A DNA stretch of 64,000 nt, taken from Syntrophomonas sp. DTU018. GTDB lineage: Bacteria > Bacillota > Syntrophomonadia > Syntrophomonadales > Syntrophomonadaceae. The position numbers were made by a program, and so were the translations under genes. Where the stretch lies: NCBI GenBank assembly GCA_001513155.1, contig LFSR01000032.1:1-64000 (forward strand), written 5' to 3'. Under the pieces are notes generated by a model that saw only the letters and a list, made by a program, of their open reading frames with translations, did not search any database and was not told where the DNA came from. Shown one piece after another: positions 24,154 through 32,511 of this stretch (positions are counted from its first letter, which is position 1; each line of letters starts with the position of its first letter).

Positions 24154-25329
24154 ATGATTGGATGCACAAAATTATTATGTGGCACAGCCACTGTATCTGA
24201 TGTCATAAAGCACAGTTCCAGGGAAGGGCAGGTGCCCCCGGAACTGCTGCAGTTTTCCAACCAGAACCGTCCGTTGGTAGTATGGAACATGACCAACCGC
24301 TGCAATTTGCGCTGCCGCCACTGCTACATCAGCGCAGAAGACCGCCAGTATCATGACGAACTGACTACTGATGAGGCCAAAGCTTTTATAACCGATCTGG
24401 CTAATATGAGAGTACCGGTTCTGCTATTTTCGGGAGGAGAACCCCTGATCCGCAAGGATATTTTTGAACTGGGCAGAATGGCGGCGGACCTGGGGCTGCG
24501 GCCGGTTATCTCCAGCAACGGTACGCTGATAGACAAGGACATTGCCCGGAAGATAAAAGAGGCAGGTTTTCAGTATGTAGGGATCAGCATTGATGGGAAA
24601 CCTTCCACCAATGATGAGTTTCGCAATATGCCGGGGGCTTTTGCCGCAGCTTTAAAAGGCATTCATGCCTGCCTGGATGAAGGGGTTAAAACCGGGATCA
24701 GGTTTACAGTCAACCGCTATAATCAAGCTGATCTGCCTGAGATTTTGGACATAGTGGAAAAAGAGGGTATACCCCGTTTCTGCATGTATCATTTGGTATA
24801 TGCCGGCCGGGGAGCGGAAATGGCTGACATGGACACTAGTGTGGAAGAAACCAGGCAGATACTGGACTTTTTGAGTGAACGCACGGTGGATTTGTACCAA
24901 AGAGGGGTACAGGTAGAGATACTCACCACGGATAATCACGCTGACGGCATTTACCTGTTGAACCGTATTCGCCGGCAGCAGCCGGAAAGAGTTGATGAAA
25001 TAGTAACCCTGCTGGAGATGCACGGTGGCTGTTCGGCGGGAACCAAATTTGCTAATGTGGATCCCCGCGGAAATGTCCATCCCTGCCAGTTCTGGCAGGA
25101 CTACACCGTGGGCAATGTACGGGAAAAACCCTTTTCGGAAATCTGGAATTCCGATGATGAACTGATGGTTATGCTGCGGGAGAAGGATAAGCACGTCAAA
25201 GGGCGCTGCGGTGCCTGTACGTACAAGTCACTGTGCGGTGGGTGCCGGATCCGCGCCCGGGCAGTTTACGGTGATCTGTGGGCTGAAGACCCAGCCTGCT
25301 ACCTCACAGCGGAAGAATTAGCCGGATAG
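24154..25329 (+). CDS. nirJ1: Radical SAM heme biosynthesis protein NirJ1 (AhbC/AhbD-like)
   Basis: 391-aa radical SAM enzyme with a SPASM-type C-terminus. The 4Fe-4S/SAM motif is CNLRCRHCY (near residue 50), with [11 protein letters not shown] after it. Auxiliary-cluster Cys lie in GGCSAG, VHPCQFW, CGAC, and [10 protein letters not shown]. Relatives remove the acetate side chains of didecarboxysiroheme or convert Fe-coproporphyrin to heme. It carries an N-terminal extension of about 45 aa compared with the paralogue at 26366. Position in the operon and family are firm; the exact step is inferred. Confidence 0.88.
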   Translation: MIGCTKLLCGTATVSDVIKHSSREGQVPPELLQFSNQNRPLVVWNMTNRCNLRCRHCYISAEDRQYHDELTTDEAKAFITDLANMRVPVLLFSGGEPLIRKDIFELGRMAADLGLRPVISSNGTLIDKDIARKIKEAGFQYVGISIDGKPSTNDEFRNMPGAFAAALKGIHACLDEGVKTGIRFTVNRYNQADLPEILDIVEKEGIPRFCMYHLVYAGRGAEMADMDTSVEETRQILDFLSERTVDLYQRGVQVEILTTDNHADGIYLLNRIRRQQPERVDEIVTLLEMHGGCSAGTKFANVDPRGNVHPCQFWQDYTVGNVREKPFSEIWNSDDELMVMLREKDKHVKGRCGACTYKSLCGGCRIRARAVYGDLWAEDPACYLTAEELAG

Positions 25330-25340
25330 GAGGTTTTGCA

Positions 25341-26318
25341 ATGGCTTTCCCAAGTCAGCGGCTAAGAAGACTGCGTTCTACTCCTACCCTACGCAATATG
25401 GTGCGGGAAACGGTATTAACCTGTGATGACCTTATATATCCTCTATTTGTGGTGTTCGGGCAGAACAAGAAAATACCGATTTCCTCAATGCCTGGCGTGT
25501 TCCAGTATTCAGTGGACCGCTTGGGAGAACCTATTCAACAAGTAGCCGAACTGGGCGTACCGGCAGTACTGCTGTTTGGCATCCCGGAAACCAAAGATGC
25601 CCTGGGCTCAAGTGCCTGGCAGGAGGATGGGGTAGTCCAGCAGGCCATCAGGAAAATCAAGGAGCTTAGCCCGCAAACTGTTGTTATTACCGATGTGTGC
25701 ATGTGCGAATATACTGATCACGGCCATTGCGGGGCTTTAGACGAGCAGGGGCGAGTTATAAATGATGCTACTCTGGATTTATTAGCTAAAGAAGCTCTCT
25801 CCCATGCTGAGGCTGGCTGTGATATGGTAGCCCCGTCAGACATGATGGACGGTAGGGTAGGGGCTATCAGGAAAGCCTTGGACGATCACGGCTTTTCCCA
25901 TCTGCCCATTATGTCCTATGCGGCCAAGTTTTCCTCGGCTTTGTACGGACCTTTTAGGGAGGCCGCTGAATCAGCTCCTCAGTTCGGGGACCGCAAAACC
26001 TACCAGATGGACGGGGCAAACCGGTTGGAAGCCCTGCGGGAAGTGGAATTGGACATTGAAGAAGGAGCCGATATCGTTATGGTGAAACCGGCTCTGGCTT
26101 ATTTGGATATTATTCGGGAGGTAAAAGACACTTTTGGCTACCCTACCGCGGCCTATCATGTAAGCGGCGAATACGCCATGCTGAAAGCCGCCGCAGCTAA
26201 TGGCTGGCTTGATGAGGAAAGGGTTACTATGGAGATTTTAACCAGTATCAAGCGGGCCGGAGCGGATATGATCATCACTTATGCCGCTCTGGATGCCGCT
26301 CGCTGGCTGAAAGGTTAG
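25341..26318 (+). CDS. hemB: Delta-aminolevulinic acid dehydratase (porphobilinogen synthase)
   Basis: Joins two 5-aminolevulinates into porphobilinogen. 325 aa. The Zn site is [14 protein letters not shown] (three Cys), so it is the zinc-dependent type. Schiff-base lysines lie in [16 protein letters not shown] and [14 protein letters not shown] 25341 follows TAGGAGG. It sits between the two radical SAM genes, the same arrangement I recall from heliobacterial heme clusters. Confidence 0.97.
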   Translation: MAFPSQRLRRLRSTPTLRNMVRETVLTCDDLIYPLFVVFGQNKKIPISSMPGVFQYSVDRLGEPIQQVAELGVPAVLLFGIPETKDALGSSAWQEDGVVQQAIRKIKELSPQTVVITDVCMCEYTDHGHCGALDEQGRVINDATLDLLAKEALSHAEAGCDMVAPSDMMDGRVGAIRKALDDHGFSHLPIMSYAAKFSSALYGPFREAAESAPQFGDRKTYQMDGANRLEALREVELDIEEGADIVMVKPALAYLDIIREVKDTFGYPTAAYHVSGEYAMLKAAAANGWLDEERVTMEILTSIKRAGADMIITYAALDAARWLKG

Positions 26319-26365
26319 TTGGAGGAGGTATTGAGCCGGTCCGGACAGGGTTGGCTTGAGAATAT

Positions 26366-27367
26366 ATGCTGGTTTCCTGGAACACAACCAATCAATGCAA
26401 TATGTTCTGCGATCATTGCTACCGGGACGCCGGAGCCCGATTGGAGGACGAACTGACTACTGAGCAAGCCCGGGATCTGATCGACGGCATGGTGCGCGCC
26501 GGTTTCAGAATTATGATATTCAGCGGCGGTGAACCGCTGATGCGCCCGGATATTTATGAATTAGCCCGCTATGCTACTGACAAGGGCTTGAGGGCAGTAT
26601 TGGGGACCAATGGTACATTGATCACCGAAGAAGTAGCCCGGGAACTTAAAAAAGCTGGATTCATGGTTGCCGGAGTAAGTCTGGACAGTTTGGATCCTGC
26701 CAAAAATGATGAGTTTAGAAAGCTGGAGCATGCTTTTGACCTGGCAGTTCAGGGAATGCTTAACCTGAAAAAAGCCGGCCTGCCCTTTCAAGTTCATACC
26801 ACGGTAATGGATTGGAATGTGGATGAACTGGAAAAGATTACCGATTATGCAGTAGAAATAGGGGCTATGGCTCATCATGTTTTCTTTTTGGTTCCTACCG
26901 GCCGGGGTAAAAATATAGAGGAAGAGGCGCTGCGGGTCGCTGCTTATGAGAAAACCATAGCCAGGTTAATGGATAAGCAGAAAGCCTGTCCCATTGAGAT
27001 AAAGCCCACCTGCGCCCCTCAGTTTATCAGGACAGCTGACAAGAAAAACATCCCCATGCGTTTCAGCAAAGGCTGTTTGGCAGGGATCAGCTACTGCATC
27101 ATTAGTCCCAAGGGTGATGTTCAGCCCTGTGCCTACCTAGATATTCCTTTAGGAAATGTCAAGGAGACTCCTTTTGATGAGATCTGGAGGAATAATGCCG
27201 TCCTGCAGAAACTGCGGACCATGGAATATGAGGGCAAGTGCGGTGCCTGTGATTACCGGGAGCGCTGCGGTGGATGCCGGGCACGGGCCTATTATTACAG
27301 TCAGGGAAATATTATGGCGGAAGACGAGTGGTGTCTCTATAATCCGCCGGGGTGGGGAAGACAATAA
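26366..27367 (+). CDS. nirJ2: Radical SAM heme biosynthesis protein NirJ2 (AhbC/AhbD-like)
   Basis: 333-aa paralogue of NirJ1. Radical SAM motif CNMFCDHCY (near residue 12), FSGGEPLM, and C-terminal SPASM-like Cys in VQPCAYLD, CGACDYRERCGGCRAR. The two should carry out the last two steps from 12,18-didecarboxysiroheme to heme b. Initiation is odd: a strong GGAGGAGGT site at 26321 lies about 36 nt upstream, while ATG 26366 has only a weak GGCTTGAG nearby, and an in-frame TGA at 26357 excludes an earlier start. The stop overlaps the next ATG (TAATG). Confidence 0.88.
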   Translation: MLVSWNTTNQCNMFCDHCYRDAGARLEDELTTEQARDLIDGMVRAGFRIMIFSGGEPLMRPDIYELARYATDKGLRAVLGTNGTLITEEVARELKKAGFMVAGVSLDSLDPAKNDEFRKLEHAFDLAVQGMLNLKKAGLPFQVHTTVMDWNVDELEKITDYAVEIGAMAHHVFFLVPTGRGKNIEEEALRVAAYEKTIARLMDKQKACPIEIKPTCAPQFIRTADKKNIPMRFSKGCLAGISYCIISPKGDVQPCAYLDIPLGNVKETPFDEIWRNNAVLQKLRTMEYEGKCGACDYRERCGGCRARAYYYSQGNIMAEDEWCLYNPPGWGRQ

Positions 27368-27834
27368 TGTTAACTTCTCTGGACCGAAAAATATTGGATC
27401 TTCTGCAAAATAAGTTTCCTATTAGTATACACCCGTACCGCCAGCTTGCTGATATACTTGGTATGGATGAGGCTGCTCTGCTGCAGCGTATTCAGCATCT
27501 GAAAGATGAGGGCATTATACGCAGAATCGGCGGGATTATGGATTCGCGCAGCCTGGGGTTTTACTCGGTTTTGTGCGCCTCGGAAGTGCCCGAGGAGAGG
27601 ATAGACCAGGTAGCCTTCCGGATCAATGCTGAACCGGGAGTGACCCATAATTATCGCCGCAACCACCGCTTGAATCTTTGGTTTACTTTGACTGCACCTA
27701 CCCGGGATAAAGCTCAGCTTATTCTGCAGCGCCTGGAGAATGAACTGAACATTAAGATCTATACCCTGCCAGCGGAAAAAGTATATAAAATCAAGTTGAG
27801 TCTGCCTATGCAGGAGGATGATTATGCTGACTGA
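27367..27834 (+). CDS. ahbA: Siroheme decarboxylase subunit AhbA (NirD-like, Lrp/AsnC fold)
   Basis: 155-aa Lrp/AsnC-fold protein recruited to tetrapyrrole chemistry. It looks like a transcription factor (DRKILDLLQNKFPI, then RIQHLKDEGIIRRIGGIMD), but position and the YRRNHRLNLWFTL core mark it as a siroheme decarboxylase subunit that pairs with AhbB to remove the C12 and C18 acetate carboxyls. ATG 27367 couples to nirJ2 by a one-base overlap. It overlaps ahbB by 11 bp. Confidence 0.87.
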   Translation: MLTSLDRKILDLLQNKFPISIHPYRQLADILGMDEAALLQRIQHLKDEGIIRRIGGIMDSRSLGFYSVLCASEVPEERIDQVAFRINAEPGVTHNYRRNHRLNLWFTLTAPTRDKAQLILQRLENELNIKIYTLPAEKVYKIKLSLPMQEDDYAD

Positions 27835-28288
27835 TACCGATATTCAGATTATCCAGTACCTGCAGGGAGATATCCCTTTGGAATCCCGTCCTTTTGCTCA
27901 ATTAGCAGAGAAGCTGGGCATAAGTGAAGCAGAGGTTGTTGAGCGGATCCAATGGATGCAAGAGCGGGGGCTGATCAGGAGATTGGCAGCGGTATTGCGG
28001 CATCGTGAGGCGGGTTTTCAGGTCAATGCCATGGTGGCCTGGAACGTGGATCATGCCAGGGCAGATGAAGTAGGCCGGTATTTTGCCCTTGATCCCCAGG
28101 TAAGCCATTGTTACTGGCGCCAGGTGCCGGAAGAGTTTGGTTATAATCTGTTTACCATGGTGCATGCCCGCTCCCAACAGGAATTAAAAGAACGGATAGA
28201 GAAGTTGTCTAAATGCCAGGACGTCAAGGATTACATAGTGCTGGAAAGCTTGCAGGAATATAAAAAAGTCAGCATGCAGTATTTTTAA
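27824..28288 (+). CDS. ahbB: Siroheme decarboxylase subunit AhbB (NirL/NirH-like, Lrp/AsnC fold)
   Basis: 154-aa partner of AhbA. Same fold (DIQIIQYLQGDIPLESRPFA, then RIQWMQERGLIRRLAAVLRH) with the characteristic HREAGFQVNAMVAW and SHCYWRQVPEEFGYNLFTM segments; the His and Arg residues there are those expected to bind and decarboxylate siroheme. ATG 27824 is chosen because AGGAGG ends 6 nt before it, whereas ATG 27818 abuts it. hemL follows after 50 bp. Confidence 0.88.
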   Translation: MLTDTDIQIIQYLQGDIPLESRPFAQLAEKLGISEAEVVERIQWMQERGLIRRLAAVLRHREAGFQVNAMVAWNVDHARADEVGRYFALDPQVSHCYWRQVPEEFGYNLFTMVHARSQQELKERIEKLSKCQDVKDYIVLESLQEYKKVSMQYF

Positions 28289-28338
28289 CTTCTGCCTGGC
28301 TTGCAATCAGAATATTAATAGGGGGAGAGCGGTAAGAC

Positions 28339-29631
28339 ATGAATACCAGCAAATCGGACCAACTTTTCGCCCAGGCCCAAACCTATATTCCTGGAGGAGT
28401 AAACAGCCCGGTTCGTGCTTTTCAGGCTGTCGAGGGTAATCCCGTTTTTATTGACCATGCCCAGGGGTGTCGTCTGGTCGATGTAGATGGCAACGAATAT
28501 ATAGACTATGTATGCTCGTGGGGACCGCTGATTCTGGGACACAGTCACCCGGCAGTGGTGGAAGCAGTTCGTGAAGCCGCCCTGAAAGGAACCAGTTATG
28601 GGGCTCCCTGTGAAGCCGAGGTAGAATTAGCTCGGACTATTTGTGAAGCTATTCCTTCCATAGAAATGGTGAGAATGGTAAACTCGGGCACCGAAGCTAC
28701 TATGAGTGCCGTCAGACTGGCCCGAGCCTTTACCGGTCGCCAGCTGATTGTGAAATTTGAGGGCTGTTATCATGGACATGCTGACAGTTTTCTGATTAAA
28801 GCCGGATCAGGCCTGATGACTACCGGTGTGCCAACCAGTCCTGGCGTACCAGGTGCCTTGGCTGAGCAGACTTTGGTGGCCCAGTACAACGATATATCAT
28901 CGGTGGAACAGCTGTTTCGCCAGTATGGACAGGATATAGCCGCAGTTATCATTGAGCCCATGGCCGGCAATATGGGACTGGTACTGCCCGATCCCCAGTT
29001 TTTGAAAGACCTGCGCAAAATAACTGAACTATATGGCAGTCTGCTGATTTTTGATGAAGTAATCACCGGTTTTCGTACCTGTTATGGCGGGTTCCAGAAT
29101 ATCATTGATATCCGGCCCGATCTTACTACGCTTGGCAAGATTATCGGCGGTGGTCTCCCGGTAGGAGCTTATGGAGGACGCCGCGACATCATGCAAATGG
29201 TATCTCCCAGCGGAGAAGTATATCAAGCGGGAACCCTGTCCGGCAATCCCCTGGCTATGGCGGCAGGCTTGGCCACCCTGCAAGTTTTGAAAGATTCAGA
29301 CTGGTACGACCGCATGGAGATTATTAACTACTACCTGTCCAATAAGATGAAAACAGTATTTGAAAACCACGGCTACCTGTTTGAAATTAACCACTTTGCT
29401 TCTATGTTCACGGTGTTTTTTACTGAGGAACCAGTGGATTCCTTTGCTGCCGTGAAAACTTGTGATACAGAGTTTTATGGCCGCTTCCATAGAGCTTTGC
29501 TGAAACGGGGAGTCTATTTCCCGCCCTCCCAGTTCGAAGTCTGCTTTATATCCTGTGCCCATGAGTTGAAAGATGCGGATATTACCGTTGCCGCCATTGA
29601 TGAAGCTCTGGATGAAGTTGGCCAGAGGTGA
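28339..29631 (+). CDS. hemL: Glutamate-1-semialdehyde aminomutase
   Basis: PLP enzyme converting glutamate-1-semialdehyde to 5-aminolevulinate. 430 aa. YIPGGVNSPVRAF near the start, GTEATMSAVRLAR, the PLP-binding DEVITGFR, and the Schiff-base Lys267 in TTLGKIIGGGLPVGAYGG. Together with hemA it feeds hemB. ATG 28339 follows GGGGGAGAG. Last biosynthetic gene of the operon; its stop codon lies inside the ribosome site of cheR. Confidence 0.97.
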   Translation: MNTSKSDQLFAQAQTYIPGGVNSPVRAFQAVEGNPVFIDHAQGCRLVDVDGNEYIDYVCSWGPLILGHSHPAVVEAVREAALKGTSYGAPCEAEVELARTICEAIPSIEMVRMVNSGTEATMSAVRLARAFTGRQLIVKFEGCYHGHADSFLIKAGSGLMTTGVPTSPGVPGALAEQTLVAQYNDISSVEQLFRQYGQDIAAVIIEPMAGNMGLVLPDPQFLKDLRKITELYGSLLIFDEVITGFRTCYGGFQNIIDIRPDLTTLGKIIGGGLPVGAYGGRRDIMQMVSPSGEVYQAGTLSGNPLAMAAGLATLQVLKDSDWYDRMEIINYYLSNKMKTVFENHGYLFEINHFASMFTVFFTEEPVDSFAAVKTCDTEFYGRFHRALLKRGVYFPPSQFEVCFISCAHELKDADITVAAIDEALDEVGQR

Positions 29632-29636
29632 GATTA

Positions 29637-30416
29637 TTGGTAGAAAACAGTTGGGAATGGTTTATCAGCAAGTTTGAAAGCTTAAGCCGCATTGATTTAA
29701 CCGCCTATAAAAGGCCCCAGATGGAAAGGCGCATAAATAGTTTTATGCGGTCAGCCGGAGCTAATGATTACAAATCTTTTTTGGATTTAATCAGGAATGA
29801 CGCTCCGTTATACCAGAAATTCCTTGAGCACATTACCATTAACGTGTCCGAATTTTTTCGCAACGCTAATCACTGGGACATCCTGCAGAATCAAGTTTTG
29901 CCGTTGCTGCTGAAGGACCGCAAGTCTTTGCGGGTGTGGAGTGCGGGCTGTTCCACCGGTGAGGAGCCGTATTCGCTAGCCATGATGTTTTCAGACAGGC
30001 GTATTCCCTTGAGCGACAAAATTCTGGCCACCGATATTGATCAGAATGCCTTAAACAAAGCTATGCAGGGTATCTATACCAGCAAGGCTGTGCAAGGGAT
30101 TCCGCCTGCTTATATCTCCCGCTATTTTGATTATCAGGATGATAAATACCAGATTAAAAAAGAAATTCGTGACATGGTACATTTTAAGCGGCATGACCTG
30201 CTGCGGGATCCCTTTGCCCGTAATTTTGACTTAATCTTGTGCCGTAATGTAGTGATATATTTTACGGAAGAAACCAAAAACAAACTTTATCAGCGCTTTG
30301 CTGAAGCTCTGGCCACCGGAGGAGTTCTGTTTATCGGCAGTACCGAGCAGATTTTCCAAGCCCGGGAGCTAGGCTTGAAAACCATATCTACCTTTTTTTA
30401 CCAGAAGATAAAATAA
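29637..30416 (+). CDS. cheR: CheR-type protein-glutamate methyltransferase
   Basis: SAM-dependent methylation of glutamates on chemoreceptors, 259 aa. N-terminal helical CheR domain (KRPQMERRINSFMRSAGANDY), then the methyltransferase fold with RVWSAGCSTGEEPYSLAMM as SAM loop and FDLILCRNVVIYF. TTG 29637 is preferred: GAGGTGA (29625-29631), a seven-base anti-SD match that includes the hemL stop, ends 5 nt before it, while in-frame GTG 29628 lies within that site. No other chemotaxis gene is nearby, so a regulatory rather than motility role is possible. Confidence 0.88.
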   Translation: MVENSWEWFISKFESLSRIDLTAYKRPQMERRINSFMRSAGANDYKSFLDLIRNDAPLYQKFLEHITINVSEFFRNANHWDILQNQVLPLLLKDRKSLRVWSAGCSTGEEPYSLAMMFSDRRIPLSDKILATDIDQNALNKAMQGIYTSKAVQGIPPAYISRYFDYQDDKYQIKKEIRDMVHFKRHDLLRDPFARNFDLILCRNVVIYFTEETKNKLYQRFAEALATGGVLFIGSTEQIFQARELGLKTISTFFYQKIK

Positions 30417-30489
30417 AGATTAAATATTAGGGGCAGTTACAAATTTTCCATCTTTGCAGGAAATGCTACACATATAGAGAATTACTAGT

Positions 30490-30519
30490 TTGATATGCTG
30501 TTTTTTAATAACCCATTAT
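30490..30519 (+). promoter_or_regulatory. Putative etf promoter
   Basis: TTGATA (30490-30495), 18 bp, CATTAT (30514-30519). The remaining 145-bp leader to etfB holds a TTGCC/GGCAA hairpin (30531-30544) and G-rich repeats but no gene. Confidence 0.4.
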
Positions 30520-30665
30520 TGGGCGGTAATTTGCCGGTGGGCAACCGATAGAGATCTTTCATGGGGGTGGTGGTGTAAAATTTGTCAATCATGTCTGCGA
30601 GTTGCGAGGGGTTTAGGTTTGGTAATCCATTAAAAAATTAATGAATTAGAAAAGGAGGAATGAAC

Positions 30666-31418
30666 TTGAAGGTTCTGGTATGTGTGAAGCAAACATTTGA
30701 CACCGAAGCCAAAATCGAATTGAAGGATGGCAAGATATCGGATGCGGGTATCAATCTGATTATCAATCCTTATGATGAAGTGGCTGTTGAAGGTGCAATC
30801 CAATTGAAGGAAAAAGGCATCGCCAAGGAAGTAGTGGTAGTTTCAGCCGGTTCTGATACAGCCATGGATGCCATTCGCACTGCCCTGGCTATGGGTGCTG
30901 ACCGTGGTATTCTGGTAAAACAAGATACTGCTGCTGATGAATACCAGAGAGCCGTCGCCCTGGCAGCTGCAATCAAAGATGAAAATCCCGACTTAATTCT
31001 CGCAGGTCATGTTGCAGCAGATGATGGATCCTCTCAGGTGCCTACCCGTATAGCAGAGATTTTAGGATTACCGCATGTAAACGTAATCACCAATATTGAA
31101 ATTGCTGATGGCAAAGCCGTATGCACCAGTGAAGCCGATGGCGGAACTCAGGTTACTGAAGTAAGCATTCCGGCGGTTATTTCCAGCCAGGTAAGCTGGA
31201 ATGAGCCTCGTTATCCTTCCATGAAGGGTATCATGCAGGCTAAGAAAAAACCGGTCGCAACCATTGATGCTGTAGCTGTTGAACCCAAGAGCAAGATTGT
31301 AGAATTTTCACTGCCGCCTGCTAAGACAGCCGGTGTCAAGATCGAAGAAGAACCCGAAGTCGCTGCAACCAAACTGGCCGACTGGATGAAGAATACCGTT
31401 AAGGTAGAAGTAAAATAG
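30666..31418 (+). CDS. etfB: Electron transfer flavoprotein, beta subunit
   Basis: 250-aa subunit of the FAD/AMP-binding ETF that takes electrons from acyl-CoA dehydrogenases. Start MKVLVCVKQTFDTEAKI, INPYDEVAVEGAIQLKE, and the adenine-nucleotide region ADDGSSQVPTRIAEILG followed by PRYPSMKGIMQAKKKP. TTG 30666 is chosen because GGAGG ends 7 nt before it; ATG 30660 is only 1 nt from the site. Paired with etfA and a membrane FeS oxidoreductase, it fits the Syntrophomonas electron chain from beta-oxidation to menaquinone. Confidence 0.96.
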   Translation: MKVLVCVKQTFDTEAKIELKDGKISDAGINLIINPYDEVAVEGAIQLKEKGIAKEVVVVSAGSDTAMDAIRTALAMGADRGILVKQDTAADEYQRAVALAAAIKDENPDLILAGHVAADDGSSQVPTRIAEILGLPHVNVITNIEIADGKAVCTSEADGGTQVTEVSIPAVISSQVSWNEPRYPSMKGIMQAKKKPVATIDAVAVEPKSKIVEFSLPPAKTAGVKIEEEPEVAATKLADWMKNTVKVEVK

Positions 31419-31456
31419 TATTGCCTGAAGTGGCATGATATAAAGGAGGGTAATTG

Positions 31457-32410
31457 ATGGCCGGAACTTGGGTATTTGTCGAACACAGAGATGGAAATGT
31501 TCGTAAAGTTACTTATGAGATGATTTCCAAGGCTAAGACTTTTGGTGATGAAGTAAGCGCAGTCATTTTTGGCAAAGGTATTGAAGGCCTGGCTCCTGAA
31601 TTTGCTAAATATGGAGCTGACAAGGTTTACGTTGTAGAAGGCGATATTTTTGCCAGCTACAACACCGGTGCTTTTGTAGCCCAGATGGCTGCGATGATTA
31701 AGGAATATGCTCCTAATGCTGTCCTGTTTGCTCATACCTTTAACGGAAGAGATTTTGCTTCCCGGCTGGCTCAAAAGCTGGAAGTTGGTCTGGCAACTGA
31801 CGTTATCGATGCTGAAATCAGTGCTGGCAAAGGTTTATTTACCCGCGCCATCTATGCTGGTAAAGCATTGGCCAAAGTAGAAATTACCACCAGCCCCATT
31901 CTGGCAACGGTTCGCGCTGGTGTATTTGAAGTGGTAGAATCTGCAGGTGCCGGTGCAGTAGTAAAACCGGCAGTAGCCGCTACCGAAGCTGATGTCTATC
32001 AAACCATTAAGAGCTTCGAGCCCACTGTATCTGCACGGCCTGAACTCACTGAGGCTGATATAGTGGTATCCGGTGGCCGTGGATGCAAAGGCCCCGAAGG
32101 CATCAAAGTGGTAGAACAATTAGCCGACCTGCTGGGAGCTGCTTTGGGCGGATCCCGCGCAGCTATCGACTCTGGATGGCTGGGCCATGAGCTGCAAGTA
32201 GGACAGACCGGTAAAGTGGTCAACCCCACTTTGTATGTAGCCTGCGGTATTTCCGGTGCTATCCAGCACCTGGCCGGTATGTCTTCTTCTAAGTTCATCG
32301 CCGCTATCAATACCGACCCCGAAGCTCCCATTTTCAATGTAGCCGATTTCGGTGTAGTTGGTGACCTCTTCAAAGTTATTCCGCTGCTGTGTGAAGAGCT
32401 GAAAAAATAA
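31457..32410 (+). CDS. etfA: Electron transfer flavoprotein, alpha subunit
   Basis: 317-aa partner of EtfB that binds the electron-carrying FAD. The C-terminal FAD domain has VSGGRGCKGPEG, LGGSRAAIDSGWL, QVGQTGKVVNPTLYVACG, SGAIQHLAGM and INTDPEAPIFNVADFGVVGD, the complete ETF-alpha signature. No extra FeS domain is present, so it is the simple rather than the ferredoxin-containing form. ATG 31457 follows AAGGAGGG. A perfect palindrome separates it from the downstream oxidoreductase. Confidence 0.97.
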   Translation: MAGTWVFVEHRDGNVRKVTYEMISKAKTFGDEVSAVIFGKGIEGLAPEFAKYGADKVYVVEGDIFASYNTGAFVAQMAAMIKEYAPNAVLFAHTFNGRDFASRLAQKLEVGLATDVIDAEISAGKGLFTRAIYAGKALAKVEITTSPILATVRAGVFEVVESAGAGAVVKPAVAATEADVYQTIKSFEPTVSARPELTEADIVVSGGRGCKGPEGIKVVEQLADLLGAALGGSRAAIDSGWLGHELQVGQTGKVVNPTLYVACGISGAIQHLAGMSSSKFIAAINTDPEAPIFNVADFGVVGDLFKVIPLLCEELKK

Positions 32411-32444
32411 ACTTGAGGTCATAACCTATGGGGGGGAGATGGTT

Positions 32445-32477
32445 TTACTGGATATACGCTTAGCGTATATCCAGTAA
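32445..32477. promoter_or_regulatory. Perfect 16-bp-arm palindrome between etfA and the FeS oxidoreductase
   Basis: TTACTGGATATACGCT (32445-32460) and its exact reverse complement (32462-32477) are separated by one base. As RNA it gives a 15-bp stem with a TTA loop. No T-run follows, so it is more likely an mRNA processing or stability element, or a protein-binding site, than a terminator. Confidence 0.75.
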
Positions 32478-32511
32478 TAACCCTTGCTTGATTAAGGAGG
32501 GAAAGGTTTAG

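Noticed and set aside
24154-27367. Radical SAM pair as a RiPP (peptide-modifying) system
   Set aside because: Both have SPASM-like C-termini, but they are embedded among heme genes with the Ahb decarboxylase subunits, and no precursor peptide gene is present.
27367-28288. The two Lrp/AsnC-fold genes as transcription regulators
   Set aside because: Tandem position between nirJ2 and hemL and the family's WRQVPEEFGYN-type core mark siroheme decarboxylase subunits.
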